A stretch of DNA of 64,000 bases from Lineus longissimus (GCF_910592395.1 NC_088309.1:18976599-19040598), one strand, 5' to 3'. Positions 27,101-42,281 are shown, numbered from the stretch's first letter. Notes: generated by a model not told the origin, from the letters alone. Made by a program: numbers and translations.

Positions 27101-30100
27101 ATCCTAAAGGCTAGATGATAGACTTCCAATGGTTGGGCTTGCAGGGGCTAAACTGAAAGCTTTGTTACTGCCATGTTTCTTTCTGTTAGCTCGCTCCTAA
27201 ACATATAGCATGTTCAATTGAATCATACTTTGGCTGCAATAGTGCAAGGTAATTGCAAGTACAACATGATCCTTAGAGCTAATACTCAAACTCTGGTTGC
27301 AAAATAAAATTTGGCACTAATATTTTGAAAGACAAAGTATGATAAAAACAGAGACGCAAGCTTGACAAGATTCGACGTCTGTGCTCCCCAGCCCCAACCA
27401 ACCCTTCACTCTAACCATTCTTCCACTCTTTATCCCACCATCATATTTAAACACAGACAGCAGCATCAGTCTAGACCTTCACAGCAATATCAGTAGAGTC
27501 AATGGTCCAGTCACTGTAGCCTACTTAAGATTAATACCACCATGTCCCAGTCCAACTGATTAGATTCCATCAGACGTCATTGGTATGCAGACGTCAGATT
27601 GGCCATATTACCCACCATGTTGCCACTCGACTGCCCGGACAAACAGCCATGTTCCCTACCACCATGCCACTTTTTCACCTTCATCAATCCCGTACTGCAA
27701 CCACCAATTTTATACTCGGGCATGTTCCAGCTTATGAACCGGAATCCATCCACATTCTCTGTAGTGCTTCTTCACAATCGGTTCCTGCAACAAAGCCATC
27801 ACTTTATTCCGAAAGCCCTGGACCCAGTCTCACACCAATATCGGCCAGCACAGAGGGTTTTTTCTCCAGTCGTTATTTCCACATGTAATTGGTATGCCGG
27901 CCATTCGACATTGGGATTAGTTTCTGCAGTTACCATGTCCGCTTAAGAATGCGTGATGACCATTTTTCGCCTCATTCAGTATTTCGTCAACATTTCAAGT
28001 TTTTTCACATCGTGCGTTGGTTCAAATCGGTTCTGTTCTGCACTGGCTTTCCCCAAAGGTTGTTGGTTCAGAAAGTACACGCAGTGATATTGGAAAAATC
28101 TGTATTAGATCCTTTATCGAAGCAGCAGTGCAATAAATGGTACCCGGTAATTCTAATATCTGAGGAAGCATTATTAATTCTTGTTGGCAACATTCACGTG
28201 ACGTGGGTACATTAACCCCTTTGCTGTTGAAGAAGTAAACTTGTTTTGGTGGCAAAGCAACAGTGTCAAAGGTACCTTTTGTCATCATTTACTTGCGATC
28301 TTCTCTTCAGACAGTGATCTCACTTGGTTTCAGCTCAACAAATGCTCAAGGAGAATCCGCCCCCCCCCCCCTCCCTAATTTGCCTGATATTTATGCTCAC
28401 GCTGAAATTGATCAAAGCAAATCAGCCTCAAAATTTAGAACCCCATTGACAAGAGTTTAGGTTGCATGAGTGGGATCACCCAGTCGTCCAAATCTATGAC
28501 CCAAAATCTTACACCTTACTCATTACATGTTTGACACTAAAGGGGTTAATTCATGCTGGACGGGAACCAAATTCATCCTAAGCTTCCCGATTCAAAATGT
28601 CGCAACAAATCAAATACAGCGTCCTTTTCAATCATTCATTTTGTCGTCAAGCCAGGTTTCCGTCACCGAAGACAACACAAGTGTTGCGAGCACCTGTTTG
28701 CTAAAACCAAGCCTTATGGGGGTCTGATATTGAGGGAATTCTCCCTGGGGCTGCATAGTAATTGTATTGGTCCTTAACTTGATTACTTCCGTGCGTGGCA
28801 GGCTAGTTTCATCGAGACAGCGGCAGAGCGACAGATTATGTCTTCGGTGGAGACCTCCGGTTTGCCCAAAGGGTTATCGGTCAGAGAGGAGGGCTACTGT
28901 GACTTAAAGGTTGGGTTTTGCAATCATTGTAAAGGCTCCCGAACTGGATGTATTTGTTTTAGGCCAAAACCGAGGCACCTCGTCGAGGCTTTCGGCAAAA
29001 TTACAGCTTCACCCAAGTAGTGTTTGGTGAGACAACATATTAATACTGATAGAAAGGTATCAATTTCTTTTCCAAAATACCTAAACCTAACATCAAAATA
29101 AGATTTTAGCTGCATCCATACTTTGCACCACCCAAAAGCTGTTGTGGTTGCCTCACTGTAACCGTGCCTGACCATAACCATGCCTCATCATAACCGCTTG
29201 GGCATAACTGCTGCTGTTAAAACAAGGCACAGTGCATCATACACTGTAAACAGTGGTACACTGTAACCAAGTGTTTTAGAACAAACGCCACTAAGAGCCG
29301 AAGCGATACAAACTCTTACTCAGACAATGAACAAAACAGGCCAGGACTATAAAGGAACCACACAAAATATATACCACTCAGCGTGACATTTTCCACAAGG
29401 CAAAATGGCAAATTGTTCATTAGCATCGTTCCTCTACCGTCAATTGCTTGCGCTAATGCCAACCGATCACAAGAATGGTGATGAGGAGATAAATCACAGC
29501 AGTCTGCCGTTGTTTCGACTTTAAGAAGACGACAGCCACTTTAATGGGGGGGATTGGCGAAAGATTACTGAGAAGAGTGTTATGGAATCTACCACTCATT
29601 GCCAATTATGACTTGATTTTTTCTCATTCAGAGTGATGGGGCTGACCGCCAGAACCCAGGACGCATTGAACCCGCTCCGGGTGGGGGGTATCGGGAAACG
29701 TAGAACACACCCTGTGAATTTTTAGTCGAGGTCCAAGAAGTTTGGTGACAAGTGACTGGCCAATGGATAGGGGACGTGACAAGATAAAGGTCAAGCCAGC
29801 CTATTTATACCGATGTTCGTATCACAGGCTTTCACGACCAAATCGCTCACGATACCAAGATTGACATGACAAGCGAGAGTAAACAAACAGATTAGAGCAA
29901 AAGGTCAATGAAGAATATCTACTGAAGCATATGTTGAATGATTGCGCACAATTCTCTCCAAAGTCCTTTCTATTTTATTCCTGCCAATCGTGCCATGACA
30001 CTGAAAAAGGCGAGGGTTGATCAACATCGCATTGACATCAGATAGCTGCATCATGACGCAAAAGGCTATCTGCCTAATAAGAACGTTGACAAAGAACTGC

Positions 30101-33100
30101 TTGGTGCACAAACTGAAAATATTGCTTTAATCAACAGGTTTCCTAATCACCAAAACATGAAACTGTGCAGCATTATTTAACAGTGAGTGCTTAACAATTA
30201 TCTACCATAAACATGATAAAAAGCCCATTGGAATAAGACGAGAAGCAGGAGAGATGTAATAGATTTGTGGAGAGGCATTCACTGTGAAAACTAATGACCA
30301 GTGTGAGCAGCGGCAAGAAGGGGATGAAGATGGATGGACAAGCACAAGGCTGCAAGAAAGGCAGAGTCTGGGCAGAGAATTTGTTTATTTTTCAGCTGAT
30401 GGCTAAGGGGAAGCAATCGGTCTCACAGCGTTGGCAATTCTTCTGTAGTCAATACCAAATTTTTGGTGCTTTACCATAAGCGGATGACTAACATGTTGAT
30501 TCACCAACTAACCTATTTGACTCCTCTAACTTGATCATGTGACCTTCTCCCGAGTAGAAAATGGTGTGTCCGACACCAGTACCATTTTAATTGACACTCT
30601 GCATCCGGATCATTATATCGGTTCAATTGCCAGATATCGATTGGATTTTTCCTAATCAGACCCTTATCAATTATTCAAGATCATTAACACTATGATAGGA
30701 TGTGAATGAGTGAGGTTTACTCAAGCGACTATCCTCTGGCTACAGTGTGACTTTTTTAACAGTCATATTTGTATATGCTGAGAGCAAAAGAGGCAGGGCC
30801 AAAGAGAGAAATGGATGCAGCAGCAAAAGAGGAAAGAACAAAGCAGCAAAAAAGAAAAACTGGACACAGCAGCAAGAGAGAAATGGACACAGCAGCAAGA
30901 GAGGAAAGGACACAGCAGCAAGAGAGGAAAGGACACAGCAGCAAGAGAGAAATGGACACAGCAGCAAGAGAGAAATGGACACAGCAGCAAGAGAGAAATG
31001 GACACAGCAGCAAGAGAGGAAAGGACAAAGCAGCAAGAGAGAAATGGGCACAGCAGCAAAAGAGGCAAGGACTTAGTAGCAAAAGAGGTAAGGACACAGC
31101 AGCAAGAGAGGAAAGGACACAGCAGCAAGAGAGAAATGGACACAGCAGCAAGAGAGGAAAGGACACAGCAGCAAGAGAGAAATGGACACAGCAGCAAGAG
31201 AGAAATGGGCACAGCAGCAAGAGAGGAAAGGACACAGCAGCAAGAGAGAAATGGGCACAGCAGCAAGAGAGAAATGGACACAGCAGCAAGAGAGGAAAGG
31301 ACACAGCAGCAAGAGAGAAATGGACACAGCAGCAAGAGAGAAATGGGCACAGCAGCAAGAGAGAAATGGGCACAGCAGCAAGAGAGGAAAGGACACAGCA
31401 GCAAGAGAGAAATGGACACAGCAGCAAGAGAGAAATGGACACAGCAGCAAGAGAGGAAAGGACACAGCAGCAAGAGAGAAATGGACACAGCAGCAAGAGA
31501 GAAATGGGCACAGCAGCAAGAGAGAAATGGACACAGCAGCAAGAGAGAAATGGACACAGCAGCAAGAGAGGAAAGGACACAGCAGCAAGAGAGAAATGGA
31601 CACAGCAGCAAGAGAGAAATGGGCACAGCAGCAAGAGAGGAAAGGACACAGCAGCAAGAGCGAAATGGGCACAGCAGCAAAAGAGGCAAGGACACAGCAG
31701 CAAGAGAGGTAAGGACACAGTAGCAGAAAAGGTAAGGACACAGTAGCAGAAGTGGTAAGGACACAGCAGCAGAAGAGGTAAGGACACAGCAGCAGAAGAG
31801 GTAAGGACACAGTATCAAAAGAGGTAAGGACACAGCAGCAGAAGAGGTAAGGACACAGTAGCAAAAGAGGTAAGGACACAGCAGCAGAAGAGGTAAGGAC
31901 ACAGCAGCAAAAGAGGTAAGGACACAGTAGCAAAAGAGGTAAGGACACAGCAGCTGAAGAGGTAAGGACACAGCAGCAGAAGAGGTAAGGACACAGCAGC
32001 AAAAGAGGTAAGGACACAGTAGCAAAAGAGGTTAGGACACAGCAGCAAAAGAGGCAAGGACACAGCAGCAAGAGGGGCAAGGACAGCAGAGGTGGTTCTG
32101 ATACTGTCTGTCTGTAATTTCAATGATTCTTCTTTCCATTCGCTCCCTTACAGTCACTACTATGTACCATTGAAGTCGCTTTCTCCTGCTTGCACTCTGT
32201 CCCTGTTAAACAATGATTCTCAAACATACCCAGCTACCAATGGGAATACGGCACCAGAGGCACAAAGCAATAATGGCTTTTGAGCTCTTGAAAAACCTTT
32301 CAAGGTTTTTAACCCAACACAAATATACACCCCTCAGCAGTTTTTCAGCAAAATGAAAAACTCTTATTGCCTTTTGAGAATCTCCAAAACCTTTATTTCT
32401 AAAAGTGCAGAGCAGCTTGAGTCATGAAATTGACACCCACATCAAAAAGTGTATGTGAATGATAATAGCAGTCAGTCTGGCCAATTTATCTCCATTCCTA
32501 GAACACGAGGAGAGAATATCGCTATATCTTGATAAGTCAAGTGTATTTGACATGTTTTGCTGACGGAGCGAGGTGACTTGATTACTGAGCCGCCTGTCAG
32601 ATTCAGATGACTACGCTGGATTATGTTAAGTGGTGGCAAGGCGTTCGGTAAGCCAGCAGGAGTGACCCTCCATTAACGCCGATATTCGGAATGATGTACT
32701 TGGTGGTGGTTGCAGGAAGTGAGATGTACTCTAAATTCACTGATGTAAGACCGCTTTGATAATTACTACGAAATTGACAAAGGCCAAGTAAAAACATGAC
32801 AACATGACCATAGGACAGCTAATTGTTACACCATCCCATTGTCTAACCATATTGAACATCCTGAATGGCATCAACCGATTATGTGCATAATATCATCTAT
32901 TTCTTGATTATTCAGAAACGGCCAGAGCACGTGAAAACAAAGACCTTCGATTATTCTGCCGATCATCCAGTTCTTTTACTTTTCCGATGAGATATTTACC
33001 TCAACAAAGATCGCTCATCCATCAACCTTTTCATCGAGCACATCAAGCATCCCGCAGCCCCAGGCAAAAATTACCTCCGACGACGAGATTGACGTCATCG

Positions 33101-36100
33101 ACGATGCTCTCTCTGCATCAGTTCCAGGCACGTTCCGCTCATTTGAAGCAAATGGACCTGATGAACCATCAGGTGTTGTATCTATTATATCGTTTGTGAT
33201 ATAACATCTATCCGGGATCCAGGTTGCAAGCCGTAATGGTGCCTAGATTATACAATCTAGGATCACATTTGTAGTATTCATTTTTCAAGGTAGGGCCTAC
33301 TCTTGTTGGATTTTTTCAAAGAAATTTTACTCTGGCTATTCAAGAATCATAATGATAATGTTATCATAGTCATATTTCATCTTCATGGAGAACCACAGAT
33401 TCACTAGCGAACAGCACTTTTATCAACATGGCAAATTTTCAAGAGGTAAAGCGACCTGATATTCATTCAGTACGTTTAGTACATAACCGTTTTTTCTTTA
33501 CATTGCTATATCTCTGGTAACAAAGTTTTGGTACAATGCTTGGCAAGCTTCCTGTTTTTACTTCTAACATACCCAATGTCAAAAGTCTGATTTCTGATGG
33601 AATTCTTGCCAAATTAGCAATCAGTAGTCAGATGTCGATAACTCTAAAGCAACAGTGACCTCACCAGAATCTTGTCATGAAAACACCAAAACCACTGCCA
33701 CAGAAGCACTGCAGTGTCAGTTCAGTTTCTTGGTAACAACCCCCCAGACCTGGAAAGCTGGACTTTTCTTTCTCTCGTCATGCTGGAGTGCTGTAGCCAA
33801 TCAATGCTTGTTTTGTGTCATTGTCGGCAGACATCTGTGGCGTGACAATCTCAATCTCCGACTACGAGGAACGACGTCCGAACTCTGCGACGGAGATGGT
33901 TAAACACACCTAAGAATCAAGTGGCTCTTCCAAAACCATTTCAAAACCAGCCAATGATTGATATCAGCAATATTAGTTGGCTGACTGTAGTGGAGAAAAC
34001 TGCCAGCATCACTGAACACTGAGCAGCAACCACATTTAATCTAGTAATTCTCTCTCGATAAACGATAATTTATTTCATAAATGTCTACCGCAGTAAGCTA
34101 TATATCTTTGTTATTGCTCATAAAAGCTCAAATTTCGTTCATTTCCAACCTGTAATGCAATGACCGTAATGAAGCTAATGAGGTACAGGTAGTGAATAAA
34201 CCATGGACCACAAACCGAGTCACTGCTCAACAGTATGCGACCTGTTCTAGCAAAAGTATAGGCACCTGTCAAATACGGAGAAGCAGGGAAAAGGGGAAAA
34301 GTGAGAGAGAAAAAACAAATTTTTCAACATTTTCTTTCTTTATGAATGCCTAAGCCATATAAACTTTCTAAGTCTTTCCCAAAATTACAACATGGACGAA
34401 TGATGTGTTTTGAAGTCCACATTTACACAATTCTGAAGCGAATGCTGAGTGTCGTATATCATTTTAAAGGTTATTTTATGGACAATCGGCCCACGCCAAT
34501 AACTCTATCTGTTGACCCCAAGGGCCTGACTTCACCAAAGCAGTTTACATAAAGTGGTCAGTTGTTTACATAGACTCAGTGCAAGTTACTGTAGCTTGTA
34601 TGATAGCGGGGCAATGTTGTTTATTATATCACCAAGTCGTGATTTTCAACGAAAATGAGGTGAAACCATGAGATGACTTCCAAGAAGATGTTGCCATATA
34701 AGTGGGGAAGTCACTAATAAAAATATGAAAGTCTTGATTTTCTGTGATTACGAATTATTTCTTGGAACCCAAATACTCATTGCAGTACCATACTGCACAA
34801 ACCATGCTTAATCCAAGCGTGTGTCTTTAAGTATCATCGAAAACTATTCAATACTAATGACCTTATTCAATCGACAAGTTTCCTAATCAGCCCCAACAGG
34901 AAAATCAACTCGAAGACCTCTTGAATGGTTATGGCCATCAGCTAGGATTCTGCCGGGGACGTAACTACCCATTCACTAAATGACAAGATGCAATAACTCA
35001 CAGGAGGAGTGGAAATTGAGGATGGCACTCCAGTCATCATCATTACAGACATCTTATGTTCTAAGGTCAATGGCCAACCATAAAATATCCTAAGAACAGC
35101 TAGGCTAAATATTATCAAATGAATATCTGACATGGTAAGGGTCAGAACACGTGGCATGTGACCATGTAGTCTTCCATTTGCTGCTGGTTTGTTGCGGCAT
35201 TCAATGGCTTCCTCCAACTGGTACGAAGTTATATATGGATTGAAAGAAATAGCCAGGGTCCATTTTGCCCACCAGTGTCCATGATATTTTGCCTGTCTCT
35301 TGACCTACTAACATCTGAGCAGTACGAGACATGGACCTAGACTTGGTAAACAAGTGTCTATGTATGTGAAGATGTATGTGCTGTAGGGTTTGAAGGCTCT
35401 AGGACAATTACTGACAAAATGTAGCAGCTTTAAAGAAGTACTAGAGTTGACCTCTCGACGGCTTTAAAAGTAGGTCACAGTCAAAATGTAAAAGGGTATG
35501 GACCATAATTCTAGAACTTGACCTGATTAGACTGACAAGACAAGAGCCACCTCTAACCTCGGAGGGTTAAACTGCATTATTAACTCCCGCAATTATAAAA
35601 AGATGAAATGACATTATTAATGGTACTGCGGGGAAACTGCATGGCAACATAGAGGTTTTTTTTCAGATTTAACAAGATGCAACTTTCCCTGGGGTGTGCC
35701 TCTAAATCTTGTTCATGATTATCATTCTCGGGTTTAATCTAATTTATCTGTTCTGATTGGTCGTAATCTTATAGTCAGGAAAGGTAACACGAATTGGATT
35801 CAGTTCCGAGTTCAACATGATTAACGCACGTACAGAGGTTCCTCAACCCCAGTGATCATCACCTAAAATAAAGACAGGTATTTCTTAATTCTTACAGTAA
35901 TGAGTGTCACTTTCTTTCAAGAGCATACTAAGAACAGTGAAATTTTAGACAAGCTTCTAGTTGGCATACTTACTAATTTTCAACTAGCAGTAGACTAAAT
36001 ATCGTGGTTGCTGCCAGATTCTAATGGTTAAAGCATTACAGATGAAATGCTCACACTTTTAAAGTCTTCGCTTGACACGAGACATGTTTGGCCTGGAGAA

Positions 36101-38675
36101 GTGATGTCGACATTGCACCAAGCACTTGCATATGACATCACATAAATATCGCAGACAAAGCTGGTCGTCCCATCTCATCATGCTGCCACCGCTGTGACAA
36201 TCGAGTACTACTTTACAAACACCAAAGCAAATATAGCTACTACGTTTCAATGAAATTACGATAGATTTTCTTAAGACTCCCATGTTTTACTCGAGAGATA
36301 TTAATAACACTACACAAGATGAAGAAAATGCTCGAGCAAATCTATCCAATGAAAACTTTTACGAGATAAAATCCTGCCACCTCTGAATACGAGAAACGCA
36401 ATCGACATCATTCTACATCGAGACCAACATAAGCCACCATGTTAAATCAAGACAATCTTTTATAGTCCTGGGAATAGATAGTCATATTTTTTGATATAAT
36501 ATAGAGATGAGACATATCCCTCGGTGGATTTGAAAATGATGGTCTAGCACTTTTGAGAACATTAAAGAAGATCACTGAAATGGAGTGAGCCAGCTGATAG
36601 TGATGAGCTGAAGGTGCTTTGGTTGTGTATTGACCCTTTCAGGCCTGCGACAACCTTTTCCTCGGACTAGACGTTTCTGACTACCATACTGCAAATCATA
36701 AAATTTTAGCGAATTTGTTCATTTTTATTTGGTGATGGACTACTATCAGCACTGGCCTCTTGTGATCTTTAGTGCAGGCAATGCTGATATGGTTTCTATC
36801 ACGAATTTATAAAGACTAGTCGTTATTAATTCCCGATTATATGGGTGTTCTTAACTCCGATGATAGAGGAAACATAAGAGTTCAACCTTACCATTTATAC
36901 TGGCAATAACGTCCTCCTGAGACATATGCCATCATGACACCCAAGGTCATGTCTTCTATTCCTTCATCACCCCCAACCCATATCAGCCCCTCCCCCCCAC
37001 CCCCACAACTCCACCGGAAAAGTTGTGTGAACCGTATGAGGAGCTACGAAACCCTTGGAGTATATTCAAGCTGTTCAGATGTGGGTGTCTAATCCTACCA
37101 TAAACAAGAGGCCCAAGGGCCTGGCGCTCAGCTGAGTTAATATCATTAATATCTTCCCGGTGTTAAGTTCATTATGCATGAAAATGGCATGCTCCATGGT
37201 ATTTGATATCCTTTTGCGTTCACTACGGTACCAATGTTTTTGGTTGACATAATTATGCCACTGTTCATTCCTCAATCCTGACCATAATTCGGGTGAAATC
37301 ATCGTATGAAAATATTTACCGAAACATGAAGTTTATGCCATGAATGAGGACACTCATTGTCATAGCCTCGTTTACAAGTACGAAGTATTTTCCCGCGAAT
37401 ATTCAAAACTGCTTGGCTCCTTGCCAGTTAAATAACATGTGACTATACACAAAATAGAAAACTTTGATGGAAATTGTAAATCATTTTTTTATCTATCAGG
37501 GGAAACAAGCTGATGATGATCAAATAAATCATTCATGAGAAATCGTTTGCATGACGAAGTTAATGCTAAACCTTTTCTTGTGCTCTACTGCGCCACCGTA
37601 GTTTTCTATTTAGACCAGCGATGACGTCATTTCTGGTGATTTCCCACGTTGTCCAATGAGCGCTTTTTAAAATGTGCCATTTGGTATTGTACAGTATGCA
37701 ATGTATTTTTTCAGCGCTGCCAGTTGCCGAACAGAATGCCGTAGCTCCCTCAATTTCCCATCAATTTTTATGGGAGTGACATTATTGTATTGCTTAGAAT
37801 GTCTACTTTTTACTCATGAAAGAATCGTAGAACTAAAACTTAATAGGCGAACAGAATCATGCCGTTTCACTGCACATACTGTGGGAATTCTCCACTTCAA
37901 AATACATCGGCGATGTCATCGCGAACAGAGCATGCACTTCCGATATCGTTTTCACAGAAATGTGGCCAAATTTTCAAGAACTAATTTCTGAAAGCAGTCC
38001 CTAAAGACCTTATGACTACCACTGAAACGAACTGGTGATAATATCGCCTACCAGACTACTTTTTAAGCAGAAAATTGGGTACTTGAGTGTCATTGAGCTC
38101 CAAGCCTAAACAACATGCCACCATTTTGTCTCCGCTTCGGTATTTCGTAGGCCGCTTATAATGCACCTTCTCAATTAAAACCAACATAATAAGGCCTTAC
38201 ATCGTTGATTGAATAGGAACACCACACAGAACACAATAAAGTGGGGGTACAATCGATTACGAAGCTGAAGTGAACAGTGATTTATTCCTGGCGCTACTGC
38301 TTTTGTTGTGTGGCTGCCATGTTTTGAGAACTGGCAAATAGGAGACTTCATTGATGGCTGACGTCATCGGGCGGGAATTTGAATCGGCAGAAATAATTAA
38401 AAGGCAGGTAGCGCCCTCTCCTGTAAAAATTTTGAACTTTTTCTCAATAAAATAGATTTTCAAGAATTTTATCTTAATATTAGAGCATATTTCGACTAAT
38501 TCTGCTGCTCCTAGGCTGATATAGGCCAGTTTCCTTCATGCACTCTCGATCGCAGGAAGTAGGTCGAATGGCGACAAATTTTGTTTTGAAAGTAGAGTTT
38601 GACCAGAAGTATCCAGAAATGCAAAATTGAAGTCTCTAGGTCTTACGGTTACAAAATGTGCACCATGGGTTTAAC

Positions 38676-38706
<31 letters not shown>

Positions 38707-41700
38707 CAGACGGACGCCACTGAACAACTTATTTGACAAGCTCGGCTGACTTAGTCAGCTGAGCTAACAATATGAAACTCTGTTCCTTTCCTATATTGAA
38801 TTGGGCTATCAAAATGAAACAATGGAAATATGATAAGGTGTTTTGCATGGGCTTTTTAAAAACATGTAAATAAGGCTGCTATATTTAACCCTGTGACGAT
38901 CGATTTGAGCTCGAAATAGAGGGACCCCACACACCCAATAATCATGATAATACATGTTCTAAAACGAGAAAATATTGACCACACACTTCAAATGATGAAA
39001 AGGTCACATCTCTTTCCGTTTATTTTTATAACCACAAAATAGGTATATCAACTTAAAGGAAGGTAAACTCGTAAATAAGTGGTAAAAATAGAAACTGGTA
39101 TTGGTAGGAGGAAATTATAACCCAAGGAGGAAACCTATTGTTACACTTTTGAGAGAGTCATCTTCTATCATTTTATTAGGAAGAAGGCTGAACCTACCAC
39201 CTCGGAGGTCACCTGTAGGCCAAATTTCATTTTCCCAGCAAAAGTCTTTTTCCCCCAAAATACAAAATTACTTGTAAGATGAGAGCAACCGGTAATGCAA
39301 TTTCAACGGGATTCAGGATTTGGCCGAAATCACGAGCAGGAAGTGATATGTGATTTGAGACAGGTACCCCCTATTACCCCACTTAGTTACGAACATCAAT
39401 CTCATCCACTGCGCTGACTTGTTCGTACAGTTTAGCTAGCTCATCTGACATGAAGCCGAAACTGCTTACATTTAGTCCCAATACTGACAGTGATCAAGTA
39501 CTATTGGAAAACCCGGAACTACTCGGTACTTTTCAATACTGATTGCGGCAAACTGTGATCACTCATCCCACTGCAGGCTAAGTCTCATTTCTTCCCGTAA
39601 ATCAAAACTCCACCACTGCTCCAAGCCCTTAAACACCAAATAACGAAACCTTAAATATTTGTAACAGCAGTGGATCATGTCAATGAGATATTTTGAACCT
39701 GACTGCGTGAGATATCGTGGTAAAGCCTTCCTGAGTCATGCCAGGGAGTGCCATGCACTTATGATGGATATCGGGACTTCTATCCAATTGACCATTTGAC
39801 TCGATGCCTGATAACTTTTGGCAAGATGTTGACGATGTTTTCAAATAACATGAGCTAACTTTTGCAACAGGTTGGCGAATCAACATGTCACGCAGGTTTT
39901 CTTTAGCAAAATGAGTTTGTTTGAGTCACAAGTCACCATTCTTCATATTTGGCGCTAACATTGTAGCCGATAGGGGAAGATAAATAAGTTGGTGTATCAG
40001 GAGCACACAGAATACAGATTTCCTGGCTTCCCGAATTTTCCCGGAATAGCTCTAAAATATAGGTGTTTATGGCGAGAATCCAAACAATTCTTTTGGTCCA
40101 TGAGAATGATGTGGCAATAACATGGTGTCTGACGTTTCTGTTACGCCTAGTCGCAGTAGTGCTCAGTGGAAAGGGATGCATGATTTCTTGGTTGGAGCTG
40201 CTCCAGCAGAGTAATAAAAGAAAGGAAAGGAAAGGAAAGGAAAGGAAAGGAAAGGAAAGGAAAGGAAAGGAAAGGAAAGGAAAGGAAAGGAAAGGAAAGG
40301 GAGGCAGAGTAAAGTATCGTATAGTTTATTTGAAACATATTCTAATGAAATGGCCAGGGCCATTGTGCTCACCTCATGTGGAGGAAAGATGGATAAAGAG
40401 CATGGTATTGTGTCATGTAGTGTTAGGTTTGATGTAGGTCCAAGCAATTATAATTTCCCCAAATTGGCCAATTTACAGTACATTCGACCTCTGTGACCTT
40501 GAAAAGTAGGTCAAATCAAAGAAGACCCGGGTGACACATTGAATGGTTGTTAGAATTAGATGTACCTATGATATAAAATTGGTGCCAATCGGGCAAGTCA
40601 TTACTAGGAATAATGGCATTTTGAAGAATTTAGGATTTGGCCCCCTCCCTGGAGGCCAAACGGCAAATCAGATCGCACCAAACTTCGGTACCTGAGATCA
40701 CCTGACCAAGTGGTACACGTGTACTTAATTTGTGATCAATAGTCATTGCAGTTAAGAAACGTGCCATAGTTACGGCCTGACGGCGAATTTACGCCATTTG
40801 ACCTCTGTGACCTTGACAAGAAGGTCAAATTAAAAACCTGTGTGACATATACTGTATGGTGGTTAGATGTACCCATGATATCAAATTGGTGGCAATCGGG
40901 CAAGAAGTTAACCCTTTAGCTACTATGGATCCTACAATTTTCTACCTGCTGCTCACTGAAGTTTTAAAGCCAAATCATGATTTTGACTGGGTCAAGAACT
41001 TTTGAAAAAAGAGATACAAAAAGTTGTATTTCATGCACTACAAGTGTTATTTATTTGGTAGAATACATACATATCTACACGATTTTAGGCAATTTTAGTT
41101 GAATTAACCCTCCACGAACCAGAATTAACACACATTCTTCGAATCTAAAATTTCAGCACAAACACCTCTTTTTATGGATAGAAATGACCAAAAATGTCAA
41201 TGTATCACCACAGAATGTCATATATTGATGGGTTACTGGCAAAACATATCGATCTTCCACTAATAACTTGCTATTTATGCACTTTTACTGACTTTTTTTA
41301 GGTGATAAACACGCACAGTGTATAAGCATGTACAATACATGTAAGACTACTGTAGTGACCAAGCGGTATCATGCATCGTCTTTCGGCCTATATTACGCCC
41401 TGTGATCGTACTTCATGAATGTCCACACCATCATATTCCAATTGTCCAGTCTCCTAACAATCTTTTGAAAGTAGTTAGATGAAAATCTGTCCAGTTTTGG
41501 TTCCACAATGACCCAATTTATGTCACGAAATTTTCGATCATAATCCAACATGGCGGCATTTTCACCAAAGTTCAAGATGTTCATTCAAAGCTATTTTTCT
41601 CTATGAAAATACATTGTAGCACACCTAGAAACGAGTTTTAAATGAATTATAAGGTAGGCAACCATGTCCCCATGGTGTTATTAGTGATTTATGTGCATTG

Positions 41701-42281
41701 GTACAGGCGCAGTGGTAGATTTAAACAGGGGCGGCTACGGGCGGATCAGTGAGGAGCCGGGCGGGCGGCTACGGGCGGATCAGTAGCTAAAGGGTTAAGG
41801 AATAATCACATTTTTAAGGTTTTTGGATTTTGCCCCCTGGTGGTCAAGTGGTGAATCATATTGGACCAAACTTCGGTCCCTGAGATCACCTGACTAAGGG
41901 GTAAATGTGTACCAAATTTGGTATCAATAGTCATTGCAGTTTAGAAACGTGCCATTGTTACATCCTAACGGCCAATTTACACCATTTGACCTCTGTGACC
42001 TTGAAAAGGAGGTCAAATCAAAAACCCGGAGGATATATGATGCACCTTTGCTAGAAGTACCTACCATATTTTTTTTTAAAATTTCCCGACTACTATTAAG
42101 GGAGATATTGCATATTTTCACTTTTAACATTTGGCCCCCTGGTGGCCAAACCATGAAACGAATCGGACCGAAACTTGGTCTCCAAGGTGTCATTACATAA
42201 GGGTACATGTGCACCAAGTTTCAACTCAATAGCTCAAACAGTTACGAAACGTGCCCTGCTAACGGACGACGGACGACGACG

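Noticed and set aside
30756-32080. Open frames of 302 to 420 codons on both strands
   Set aside because: They come from a stop-free 23-bp tandem repeat and occur in every register; no start, domain or splice support.
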